20,680 bases of DNA from a virus, in IMG/VR virus record IMGVR_UViG_3300027822_000042, positions 1 to 20,680 of that record. The stretch is one strand, 5' to 3'. The position numbers and the translations under genes were made by a program. Positions 5,215 to 10,817 of the stretch are shown in pieces (the first letter of the stretch is position 1; each line of letters starts with the position of its first letter). Below the pieces are notes generated by a model. It had not been told where the DNA came from and searched no databases. It saw only the letters and a program-made list of their open reading frames with translations.

Positions 5215-5553
5215 TTATTTAACTGGAGTGTAGTATTCGATCTTTAGGTTTTCGGGCTGCACCCATTTGTCAACCTGTTTCCGAATCTGGTTTTCGTCAA
5301 GGGTCAATCGTGCGCATTCCATGCGATGCCATTGCTTGAAAGCGGGGCTGGCTACGAGGCGACTAAACGCCGCCTTTTTGTTCGTTGCTTGACTTTTCGA
5401 ATCGGTGGCAACACCCTGAGCGCCCGACGCAGAATGCTTAATACGGACCCCAGTAGCATTTTTGTTACGATGTTGACCGCCTGACCCTGACCCAAAAATA
5501 TGGGTGACCTCAAAGTCTTTTTTGGTGAGACGGAAAAGAAGTTCACGCTTCAA
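5215..5553 (-). CDS. release-factor-like GGQ domain protein
   Basis: A 112-aa protein made almost only of the RF-1 catalytic domain: GSGSGGQHRNKNATGVRIKH at residues 21-40, then ATDSKSQATNKKAAFSRL. GGQ (25-27) is the motif that hydrolyses peptidyl-tRNA in the ribosome. It lacks the codon-recognition domains of RF1/RF2 and has no clear basic tail like that of ArfB, so it is closer to a minimal rescue factor of the RF-H/ArfB type. The TTG start at 5553 forms a TTGA overlap with the previous stop. Likely role: release of stalled ribosomes or altered termination during infection (inference). Confidence 0.85.
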   Translation of the reverse strand: MKRELLFRLTKKDFEVTHIFGSGSGGQHRNKNATGVRIKHSASGAQGVATDSKSQATNKKAAFSRLVASPAFKQWHRMECARLTLDENQIRKQVDKWVQPENLKIEYYTPVK

Positions 5554-5666
5554 TTACGCTTTCCTTTATTAACCATCTTGTGCATCTCGTCCTTAGTAAC
5601 GCCATGCCCCAACATCCAAGATATTAGTTGGGCAAAAGATGTTTTGGCAATGTCTTTCGCGCTCAC
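5550..5666 (-). CDS. very small protein, 38 aa
   Basis: GTG start at 5666 overlapping the preceding stop (GTGA); it ends at 5550 overlapping the TTG of the GGQ gene. The product MSAKDIAKTSFAQLISWMLG... is a mostly helical basic peptide with no Cys. It is trapped between two coupled genes, which supports translation. Possibly a partner of the GGQ protein, but only location suggests this. Confidence 0.65.
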   Translation of the reverse strand: MSAKDIAKTSFAQLISWMLGHGVTKDEMHKMVNKGKRN

Positions 5667-5986
5667 AGTTGCTCCAAAGCGTTAGCACGTCTCAACAGAT
5701 CGTCTGCCTGAAGACGCAATTCCTTAGCGTTCGCCTGCCGGTTCTCCCTATCTTCTTTACGGAGAATGGCTTCTTGAAGGGAAAGGGGGGTGTGGTCGTC
5801 TGGCACCCAATCACTGTCGTTAAGAACTATTTCGTTAACGCCCGATATGGCCGCAATGGCTTCTTCGATAAGGTAGTGATCCCCACCAATTATGACTTCA
5901 CCGGTATCGTTCCGCCACAGACAGGACCACTCACCATCGCCCGTCACCCTAGTACATTCCTCAAGGGAAATTTCTGGATACTTCAT
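5663..5986 (-). CDS. hypothetical protein with C-terminal coiled coil, 107 aa
   Basis: The start at 5986 overlaps the preceding stop (ATGA). The N-terminal 60 residues (MKYPEISLEECTRVTGDGEW...) look like a small alpha/beta domain with two Cys. From about residue 69 the protein is a charged helix, LQEAILRKEDRENRQANAK then LRLQADDLLRRANALEQL, with heptad-like leucines. Oligomerisation through this helix is likely. Family unknown. Confidence 0.75.
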   Translation of the reverse strand: MKYPEISLEECTRVTGDGEWSCLWRNDTGEVIIGGDHYLIEEAIAAISGVNEIVLNDSDWVPDDHTPLSLQEAILRKEDRENRQANAKELRLQADDLLRRANALEQL

Positions 5987-6153
5987 TTACTTTTCTTTAC
6001 TCCCCAAATCTGCGAAGACTTTGGTCGTTCCGTAACGTTGTCCCATTCAGCGTGACATTGTGTGCACCGGTACCGCGCGTAAAGAATGCCGGGGGTTCCG
6101 AAAACCCACTGGGCGTCTCGGATACGAATTGGGGTACAGTCGTGAGCAATCAT
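5983..6153 (-). CDS. small CxxC protein, 56 aa
   Basis: The ATG at 6153 and TGA at 5983 both form ATGA overlaps with neighbours. The product MIAHDCTPIRIRDAQWVFG... has His4, Cys6, and RCTQCHAEW at residues 29-37, a single zinc knuckle with an extra Cys/His pair that could complete a zinc site. The C-terminus is basic (WGVKKSK). One of several tiny Cys-rich proteins in 4.2-7.1 kb. Confidence 0.72.
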   Translation of the reverse strand: MIAHDCTPIRIRDAQWVFGTPGILYARYRCTQCHAEWDNVTERPKSSQIWGVKKSK

Positions 6154-6341
6154 GTTTTAACCTCCACCTTCATATTGAACAGTCCAATAGCTACACCTAG
6201 AAGAAACGACGATTCGAAACTTATCGGTGAGATAACAGTTGAATGCTGGGATAGGAGCGCACTGCTAAACATTATGGCGGCACCGCGGACAACGGTGTTA
6301 ACAATTATCAGTCCAAGAATTACTGGTGTTATTTCTTTCAT
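6150..6341 (-). CDS. small two-helix membrane protein, probably leaderless
   Basis: A 63-aa protein with hydrophobic stretches at residues about 5-30 and 44-56 and a short charged C-terminus. No Shine-Dalgarno precedes ATG 6341. Instead the -10 TACACT ends 6 nt before the ATG, so the transcript should begin at or within a base of the start codon. Leaderless mRNAs are common in actinobacteria. First gene of a sub-operon running leftward. Function unknown; a membrane-perturbing role is possible but unsupported. Confidence 0.7.
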   Translation of the reverse strand: MKEITPVILGLIIVNTVVRGAAIMFSSALLSQHSTVISPISFESSFLLGVAIGLFNMKVEVKT

Positions 6342-6344
6342 GCA

Positions 6345-6362
6345 ACAAGTGTACTACACCTT
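6345..6362 (-). repeat. 18-bp repeat with palindrome GTGTA-C-TACAC, copy 1
   Basis: The plus-strand sequence acaagtgtactacacctt is identical at 11708-11725. It covers the -10 and part of the spacer of a minus-strand promoter at both sites and contains an 11-bp palindrome, GTGTA-C-TACAC. The sequence is too long and too well kept to be explained by -10 conservation alone, so a regulator may bind it. Confidence 0.65.
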
Positions 6363-6376
6363 GCCTTTCAGTTCAA
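6348..6376 (-). promoter_or_regulatory. minus-strand promoter TTGAAC-17-TACACT
   Basis: On the minus strand -35 TTGAAC (6376-6371) and -10 TACACT (6353-6348) are 17 bp apart. The spacer ends AAGGTGTAG, the same as in the 11711-11740 promoter. Transcription would begin at about 6341, on the ATG of the membrane protein. Confidence 0.62.
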
Positions 6377-6387
6377 GCTCATATTCC

Positions 6388-6534
6388 TTACAGCAAACGT
6401 GTTTGGTTTTTGTTCAAGATTGTGGAAGTCAAAGTCCCGCCGTGTTCAATATGTTCAAATAGCCATTTCATGGCATAATCGGAAGGTGCGAAGATCTCTA
6501 GCACCGCTCCACAGTTACAGGTAACTTTCCGCAT
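6388..6534 (-). CDS. small CxC protein, 48 aa
   Basis: ATG 6534 is preceded by GGAGG at the right distance (GGAGGAAATAG then ATG) inside the 3' end of the previous gene, which it overlaps by 20 bases. The product MRKVTCNCGAVLEIFAPSDY... has CNC at residues 6-8 and an amphipathic helix AMKWLFEHIEHG. The CxC plus later His could bind metal, but fewer ligands are present than in the neighbouring zinc ribbons. It ends just before the 6348-6376 promoter. Confidence 0.7.
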   Translation of the reverse strand: MRKVTCNCGAVLEIFAPSDYAMKWLFEHIEHGGTLTSTILNKNQTRLL

Positions 6535-6640
6535 CTATTTCCTCCGTGATGGCAATATCGCACTCAACACAGATACCGTCGCGGATCTCTTCAGGATAAA
6601 AGGCGACAAGACAGTATTGGCAGATTTCATACTCTTCGAT
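6515..6640 (-). CDS. zinc-ribbon protein with non-standard start, about 41 aa
   Basis: The frame reads IEEYEICQYCLVAFYPEEIR then DGICVECDIAITEE and stops at 6515: two CxxC knuckles 14 residues apart, a clear zinc-ribbon pattern. No ATG or GTG lies in frame. A GGAGG Shine-Dalgarno is placed 7 nt before an ATC codon at 6640; a TTG at 6655-6653 precedes the Shine-Dalgarno. Either a rare ATC start or the TTG is used. The competing ATG frame here gives a Ser-rich peptide without motifs. Start uncertain, protein likely real. Confidence 0.6.
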   Translation of the reverse strand: MEEYEICQYCLVAFYPEEIRDGICVECDIAITEEIDAESYL

Positions 6641-6642
6641 GG

Positions 6643-6768
6643 TTAGTCCTCCCAACGATGGTTACCGTTTTTGTGGTCGCCCCAGTGATCGGGGGACTTG
6701 AGACAATATATATCGGGAGTACCGGAGAAGTGATTGCAGAGGGGGGCGGGAATGGGCTGGAATTTCAT
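6643..6768 (-). CDS. small Cys/His-rich protein, 41 aa
   Basis: ATG 6768 forms an ATGA overlap with the preceding stop at 6765. The product MKFQPIPAPLCNHFSGTPD... continues with IYCLKSPDHWGDHKNGNHRW. Cys11, His13, Cys22 and a HWGDH...H run suggest a metal site. The pattern matches a type of small actinophage protein I recall, of unknown function. Confidence 0.7.
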   Translation of the reverse strand: MKFQPIPAPLCNHFSGTPDIYCLKSPDHWGDHKNGNHRWED

Positions 6769-6878
6769 GGGCGAGCAATATGTTTTTTGCGGGGATAGCC
6801 GAGATGGTTCCACGCATGTGTCCAGCCAAACAATCGTTTCTCGATAGCGTATCCGCAGTGACGGCAGTAAGTTACCAT
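6765..6878 (-). CDS. minimal C2H2-type zinc-finger protein, 37 aa
   Basis: ATG 6878 lies inside the stop region of a 12-codon ORF (6872-6910). The product MVTYCRHCGYAIEKRLFGWT continues with HAWNHLGYPRKKHIARP. C5-x2-C8-x12-H21-x3-H25 has the spacing of a classical C2H2 zinc finger, followed by a basic tail, so nucleic-acid binding is possible. It has no Shine-Dalgarno of its own, so translation probably depends on the upstream small ORF. A longer in-frame version has no conserved start. Confidence 0.62.
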   Translation of the reverse strand: MVTYCRHCGYAIEKRLFGWTHAWNHLGYPRKKHIARP

Positions 6879-6910
6879 TTGATTCGTTCGATGTTCGGTG
6901 TTGCTGTCAT
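6872..6910 (-). CDS. 12-codon leader ORF with strong Shine-Dalgarno
   Basis: ATG 6910 is preceded by AGGAGG at optimal spacing and encodes MTATPNIERIKW before TAA at 6872. The stop overlaps the start of the zinc-finger protein (ATGGTAA). The best ribosome site of this region serving a 12-codon frame suggests a translational-coupling leader peptide. A single-base indel that split one longer gene is the alternative. Confidence 0.5.
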   Translation of the reverse strand: MTATPNIERIKW

Positions 6911-6918
6911 TCGTCCTC

Positions 6919-7080
6919 CTAACGATTAGCTTCAGCCTTGCGACGACACTTCGGACACGCCGACTGATCTCCCGCCATGTGCATATAGAACTTGTACGGT
7001 TCGCCACAGATCGGGCACTTGATCGTCTGGCCCGATCCATGGAAGGTGCCTCCGTCTGGTTCGGTAATGTTGATACTCAT
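6919..7080 (-). CDS. small zinc-ribbon protein, 53 aa
   Basis: ATG 7080 has AAGGA 8 nt upstream; the frame ends at TAG 6919. The product begins MSINITEPDGGTFHGSGQ and contains KCPICGEPY and ACPKCRRKAE: CPxC pairs 20 residues apart, a classic zinc ribbon. The C-terminus is basic (RRKAEANR). Such proteins often bind DNA, RNA or polymerase; the target here is unknown. Confidence 0.78.
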   Translation of the reverse strand: MSINITEPDGGTFHGSGQTIKCPICGEPYKFYMHMAGDQSACPKCRRKAEANR

Positions 7081-7111
7081 ATTCACGTCCTTGAATTAGA
7101 CATAATGGTGG

Positions 7112-7390
7112 TTATGGGCGCTTCAGCAATTCGTAAAGACCCTTCGGCACATCGTCGATACGTTCGTTCATCCACAGCAAAGCTACTGGGTCTCCCTTGC
7201 GGATTGCCACGATGTTAAAGTCGTCACATCTAGCTTCAGCGAATCCTTCCGATATCGCATAACTGAGACGGTCGCTTGTCTCTAATACTGTCCAGTTGGT
7301 TTCCCACCGTTCGACATTACCGACGATACGCCCGATTGCGGTAACATACTGGTCGCCTGGCTTGTGCTGCCATAAGGTCGGTTCGTTCAT
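7112..7390 (-). CDS. hypothetical protein, 92 aa
   Basis: ATG 7390 (MNEPTLWQHKPGDQYV) gives an ATGA overlap with the previous stop, so I reject the 16-codon longer form. Strand-like segments (YVTAIGRIVGNVERW) are followed by ISEGFAEARCDDFNIVAIRKG and a C-terminal DDVPKGLYELLKRP. Soluble, family unknown. Confidence 0.75.
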   Translation of the reverse strand: MNEPTLWQHKPGDQYVTAIGRIVGNVERWETNWTVLETSDRLSYAISEGFAEARCDDFNIVAIRKGDPVALLWMNERIDDVPKGLYELLKRP

Positions 7391-7602
7391 TCGTCTTCCT
7401 TGATTTTCAGGTGCCGCCCAGGCCGTTCCAAGCGGCATTCACCGATGAAATGAAACTCGCAAGTCGTTGGCTCGCCAGTCTCACTATCTACCCACGCATA
7501 CGGCTTGTTGTGTTCGGCGCACCACGGGATTTCCTCAACAACAACCTCGACATACCTGAATGACCCTTCGATCTGGTGAGGTTCCTTGCGGTACAGTTTC
7601 AT
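7387..7602 (-). CDS. hypothetical protein with Cys/His residues, 71 aa
   Basis: ATG 7602 overlaps the previous stop (ATGA). The protein MKLYRKEPHQIEGSFRYV... has CAEH, then TTCEFHF and GECRL, giving three Cys and three His that could form a zinc site. Basic C-terminus ending KIKEDE. No named family. Confidence 0.73.
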   Translation of the reverse strand: MKLYRKEPHQIEGSFRYVEVVVEEIPWCAEHNKPYAWVDSETGEPTTCEFHFIGECRLERPGRHLKIKEDE

Positions 7603-7916
7603 GTTTCCCCTTTCAACGCCGCATCGACAATGCGAGATGCTTCCTGAAAGTCACTCAGGATCGGTACCTTGACGCCGTTAATGACGACTAGCTTCAACTC
7701 GTCAGCCAGTGGCCCCAGGCCGTCCCTAGCCCACGCTAGATGTAGATACGCTTTCAGCGCTGCTTCGTAGTCGATGAATCCTTGCTGCTCCCCAAACGCC
7801 ACCCATTCAGCCTGGGTCGGAGCACGCCCACCAGGACAGTTATCCTCTACGTGGTCGGCTCCGTAGGAAATGTTCGGGTGCGTTTCATATCTCCCGTGTT
7901 CGCATGGCATCCTCAT
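7599..7916 (-). CDS. hypothetical protein, 105 aa
   Basis: ATG 7916 overlaps the previous stop (ATGA). The N-terminus MRMPCEHGRYETHPNISYGA... with DNCPGG holds two Cys and two His. The C-terminal two thirds are helical (EAALKAYLHLAWARDGLGPL; SRIVDAALKG). It may combine a metal knuckle with a helical domain, but no family is recognised. Confidence 0.73.
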   Translation of the reverse strand: MRMPCEHGRYETHPNISYGADHVEDNCPGGRAPTQAEWVAFGEQQGFIDYEAALKAYLHLAWARDGLGPLADELKLVVINGVKVPILSDFQEASRIVDAALKGET

Positions 7917-8152
7917 CGCTCACTCCTAGACGACCAGTTGGCCTCAACAGTGACATGGGTTACTCTCGTGCGTCCACCAGCATCGGTGATATGTGTCTCT
8001 AACCCAATCTCGTAAGGAACCAGTGGCGCTTCGGTTTCCAGAGCGTCGGCTAAGTCCCTCAACGCCTCGGGCAAGTCTTTAATCTTGACTTGCTGTGCGA
8101 AGAAACGAACGTCAGTTGTCGTGGTTCTGCTTGTCCTTTTCAAGTTCATCAT
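7913..8152 (-). CDS. hypothetical protein, 79 aa
   Basis: Two adjacent ATGs occur at 8152 and 8149; 8152 gives an ATGA overlap with the previous stop. A basic Ser/Thr-rich N-terminus (MMNLKRTSRTTTTDVRFF) is followed by a helix IKDLPEALRDLADALETEAP and two strands. No Cys. Unknown function. Confidence 0.72.
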   Translation of the reverse strand: MMNLKRTSRTTTTDVRFFAQQVKIKDLPEALRDLADALETEAPLVPYEIGLETHITDAGGRTRVTHVTVEANWSSRSER

Positions 8153-8571
8153 TTGTCTCCGTCTACTAAATCTGTCTCAGTTAGTACCCGATTAGTACCA
8201 GCGAGCAGTTCCCACCGAGGCTGCCAAGCAAACACGCAACCACCGTAATGGCCGAAATAGAACGCACCGATGCAGGATGACAGAACCGATCCCCTTCGCT
8301 CGCCTCTGGGTGATCCGCGGTGCTCGGGCTTGGTGCAAACCTCTCGACACTTGCTCGGGTCTGCCCAGATAGTTTCGCCCAAGACGACAAGCTCAACATG
8401 CTCAGCAGGACAAGGGTCATAGGGGGGAATCTGGTTAAGGTTCGATGACAGCCGCCGGCCCTTCCCGCCGCAGGTTTCGCAACCCACCGCCCCACGAACA
8501 TACGCCACTATTGCGTTCTTCGGCCAGATACCTTCCTGAGCCATCGCTGCTGCTTTTAGCGGGTTAGTCAT
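8149..8571 (-). CDS. Cys-rich protein with DnaJ-like zinc knuckle, 140 aa
   Basis: The start at 8571 (MTNPLKAAAMAQEGIWPKN) overlaps the MazG-like gene by 8 bases; a 37-codon upstream extension is an antisense-like artefact. CETCGGKG at about residues 32-39 is identical in form to a DnaJ CxxCxGxG knuckle. Further Cys follow at DPCPAEH, KCREVC and SSC. The distribution could form two zinc sites. It lies in the block of nucleotide-metabolism genes, but no specific role is visible. Confidence 0.72.
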   Translation of the reverse strand: MTNPLKAAAMAQEGIWPKNAIVAYVRGAVGCETCGGKGRRLSSNLNQIPPYDPCPAEHVELVVLGETIWADPSKCREVCTKPEHRGSPRGERRGSVLSSCIGAFYFGHYGGCVFAWQPRWELLAGTNRVLTETDLVDGDK

Positions 8572-8839
8572 TAGATTTCTCCCACCTGTGCGTATAGGTA
8601 TCGGCTGCCATTGCCACCAAATTGGCAACATCGGCAGCTTCACGCCAGATTTGCCAGGGCGCCTGGCCTTGTTCCATAGCATCGACCAGTTCCTCCATTT
8701 CGCCTAACGATAAGATAACCAAGTCTTTAACTTCTTCAGCAGTACGCCAATATGGTTTGAAACTGTTCTGTCGCAACTTGTCCAACATGTGGTCAGATAG
8801 CGTAGCAACTAGTAGTTCTTCTTGTTGTTGGTCACTCAC
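8564..8839 (-). CDS. MazG-like nucleotide pyrophosphohydrolase, 91 aa
   Basis: GTG start at 8839, overlapping the HAD-fusion stop by 8 bases (GTGAGTGA). An all-alpha protein with LGEMEELVDAMEQG at about residues 46-59 and a second helix WREAADVANLVAMAADTY; the E-x2-E-E ... E-x2-D-x2-N pattern matches the MazG/dUTPase-like all-alpha NTP-PPase fold that binds Mg2+ and hydrolyses NTPs to NMP and PPi. Length is typical of phage single-domain forms. Acts on nucleotide pools in the cytoplasm. Substrate unknown. Confidence 0.75.
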   Translation of the reverse strand: MSDQQQEELLVATLSDHMLDKLRQNSFKPYWRTAEEVKDLVILSLGEMEELVDAMEQGQAPWQIWREAADVANLVAMAADTYTHRWEKSND

Positions 8840-9875
8840 CAGTTAACACCCTTTCCCAGGTTGCCGCGTATCCAGCCAGATCAACCAGCGAATCAATGGT
8901 GACCGAATTAGAAAGCCGTGACATTTTCACTAGAATCATGGCAGCGGCGATGTCTTCCGCAGTGAAAAGAAGCGGTTGTTCATTGGCTCGGAAATATGCA
9001 TTCCACAGATCTGCGGTTTGCTGAAAGTTCCTCCGTGGATGACCGTAATCTTGCTGACGCGGACCGTAGACGGCATCGCGAGCCTGTTGGAGAATATCCA
9101 TCCGAACGGCTTGGATGTCTTCGCCGAACGCAATATCGGGCGCTTCACTGAATTCCGCATCAGGGAACTTTCCGTCTAATTCGTCTTCAGGAAAAGCAGG
9201 CCCAAACGAATCATATTTTTCAACCTCCGCAACAACATTTTCCCACCCAACAATACGCTTAACTTCGATTTGGGGGAGTGCCCACAAATCGTCACTCCAC
9301 ATTTCTACCGCAGGGGCAGTTGTGTAATCTTCATTCCATCTTTGCGCAAATAGGATATTCAGCTTACCTTTCTGCGCCCATTTGCCAGTATCAGGCTTGT
9401 CATCAATAACGATATCCGCGTCGAAATCTTGCTTGTCGCCTTTGACAAAACAGATCTCGTCATACTCAAGATTGGTCGCGTCAAGAAAATAGGTAACATT
9501 GCGGATCGCTTGTCCACGCAGTTTCCGGTCCGTAATGGCTTTTGAGGTAACGATGCGAATATGATGTCCAGCTTCACGGAGAGCAGCGAGTCCTTCTTTT
9601 GCGCCGAGGACAAGACGATTGTTCCCGCCACCGTAGACGCGCCCTACGCTAATACCTTTGTCGATCAGTGTCCAAAACTGGGACTTGGTAAGGCATCCCA
9701 AGTCATGCGTGTCGGGGTCATAAGCATTGCTACACCATTGTTCCCAAATATTCCAATGTTCGGGTTCAGGCAAACATGTTACGTCTTCGTATAGAGTAAA
9801 GGCGCGTCGGTATTCTTCCCTCGCATCCTCAACGAAATCATGCAGAACCCCGTCCAGATCTATGTTGATTTTCAT
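8832..9875 (-). CDS. HAD 5'-nucleotidase-like domain fused to DUF6378-like domain
   Basis: A 347-aa two-domain protein. The N-terminus MKINIDLDGVLHDF carries HAD motif I (D6, D8), with VTSKAI and IVIDDKPDTG further on as motifs II and IV, as in 5'(3')-deoxyribonucleotidases. From about residue 260 the C-terminus (QQARDAVYGPRQQDYGHP... LFTAEDIAAAMILVKMSRL... VDLAGYAATWE) matches phage DUF6378 proteins, an all-alpha domain often found beside MazG-like enzymes. A linker of about 60 acidic residues joins them. ATGA overlap with the previous gene. Probable role: nucleotide phosphate hydrolysis to shape dNTP pools (inference). Confidence 0.8.
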   Translation of the reverse strand: MKINIDLDGVLHDFVEDAREEYRRAFTLYEDVTCLPEPEHWNIWEQWCSNAYDPDTHDLGCLTKSQFWTLIDKGISVGRVYGGGNNRLVLGAKEGLAALREAGHHIRIVTSKAITDRKLRGQAIRNVTYFLDATNLEYDEICFVKGDKQDFDADIVIDDKPDTGKWAQKGKLNILFAQRWNEDYTTAPAVEMWSDDLWALPQIEVKRIVGWENVVAEVEKYDSFGPAFPEDELDGKFPDAEFSEAPDIAFGEDIQAVRMDILQQARDAVYGPRQQDYGHPRRNFQQTADLWNAYFRANEQPLLFTAEDIAAAMILVKMSRLSNSVTIDSLVDLAGYAATWERVLTGE

Positions 9876-10087
9876 ATCCCAATCCTCTCTTTACGCAATT
9901 CTTCTAATGCTATTTCCATAACCCAATATCCTTCACATTCAACCGATACGCACTGTCCCGCCACGGTCCGCGGTTCGTTCACCCATTCAGTGCAAGTTAA
10001 CCCATGACGCCAACGCTTGGTGCCGTAGACTTTCACGTCTGCTTGGGCGTGATAATACCCGTCTTTGAAACCAAGGGCGTAACTCAT
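9872..10087 (-). CDS. hypothetical protein, 71 aa
   Basis: ATG 10087 overlaps the previous stop and its own stop overlaps the HAD-fusion start (ATGA twice). The protein MSYALGFKDGYYHAQADVKV... has three Cys (LTCTEW, GQCVSVEC) and a C-terminal helix EIALEELRKERIGI. The opening ALGFKDGYYHA resembles short phage proteins that begin with an alpha-helical Gly-Tyr-rich segment. Unknown function. Confidence 0.72.
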   Translation of the reverse strand: MSYALGFKDGYYHAQADVKVYGTKRWRHGLTCTEWVNEPRTVAGQCVSVECEGYWVMEIALEELRKERIGI

Positions 10088-10335
10088 ACTCGCGAACTAT
10101 CCCCAGCTATAGCAAACATACGTTCAATAAACGCATAGGCAAGCTCGGCATCCTCTTCATTGCGAAAAAACGCCAAGGTGCGAACCTCATTTTCCCCACT
10201 CGTATGGTAGAGGGAAACTTGTTTGCGTCCTGGCAGATGTCCAATGTAAAGCGTGCCCAGATTTTGGCCATTAATCATGTTTAGCTGCCAGCCGTAACTG
10301 AAAGGTTCGGTGGCGGGACTTGGAAAGTCTGTCAT
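10084..10335 (-). CDS. hypothetical protein, 83 aa
   Basis: ATG 10335 lies 3 nt after the previous stop with GGATA upstream. Strands (GTLYIGHLPGRKQVSLYHT; VRTLAFFRNEED) precede a helix AELAYAFIERMFAIAG. Soluble, no Cys. Alpha/beta fold without a recognised family. Confidence 0.73.
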   Translation of the reverse strand: MTDFPSPATEPFSYGWQLNMINGQNLGTLYIGHLPGRKQVSLYHTSGENEVRTLAFFRNEEDAELAYAFIERMFAIAGDSSRV

Positions 10336-10338
10336 TGG

Positions 10339-10515
10339 TTATCCTTTTACTGTTGGGTGATATTCGTGTCGCCGAATAGGGGGCGATTGCTGCCCTTCCC
10401 AAATTGGTTCATCTGGTTCGGCTGCACAGTCAAGACTTCCGCAATCTAGGCAAACGTTGGCTTCGCGTTTCCATTGACGTTCGATATTGGTAGACCCGCA
10501 AGTTTGGCAGAACAT
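10339..10515 (-). CDS. small zinc-ribbon protein, 58 aa
   Basis: ATG 10515 overlaps the previous TAA by one base. The product opens MFCQTCGSTNIERQWKRE and continues ANVCLDCGSLDC: CxxC-x14-CxxC, a rubredoxin/zinc-ribbon arrangement like that of transcription-factor or polymerase ribbons. The tail is Pro/Glu/Arg-rich (PPIRRHEYHPTVKG). Could contact RNA polymerase or nucleic acid; not demonstrable here. Confidence 0.8.
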   Translation of the reverse strand: MFCQTCGSTNIERQWKREANVCLDCGSLDCAAEPDEPIWEGQQSPPIRRHEYHPTVKG

Positions 10516-10817
10516 TAATGATCCAATCCCATGTCCCGAATACCATATTCGGAATATTCTTCATTGGCCCATTTGCGTGCTTCTTCTTTTGACGCATGGC
10601 TACTTTGCACAACGCCAGAATAGCTTGCATGGTATCGTTCGCCGATTTCCTTGTCGATGCGATCTCGAAATGCGTTAAGCATTTGGTACATCCACATGTC
10701 GCGGACTTCTTTTTCCACATCAGCGTATGAAGATTCGAACCCCATGTAAACGTCGTAGCATTCATCCATTGGATCTTCAGGGCGATAAACCACGTAGTAA
10801 AAATTGTCTGAACTCAT
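10515..10817 (-). CDS. hypothetical acidic protein, 100 aa
   Basis: ATG 10817 (MSSDNFYYVVYRPED) overlaps the exonuclease stop (ATGA). Long charged helices follow (DVEKEVRDMWMYQMLNAFRD; KEEARKWANEEYSEYG). No Cys pairs; soluble. Gene of unknown function directly downstream of the exonuclease. Confidence 0.75.
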   Translation of the reverse strand: MSSDNFYYVVYRPEDPMDECYDVYMGFESSYADVEKEVRDMWMYQMLNAFRDRIDKEIGERYHASYSGVVQSSHASKEEARKWANEEYSEYGIRDMGLDH

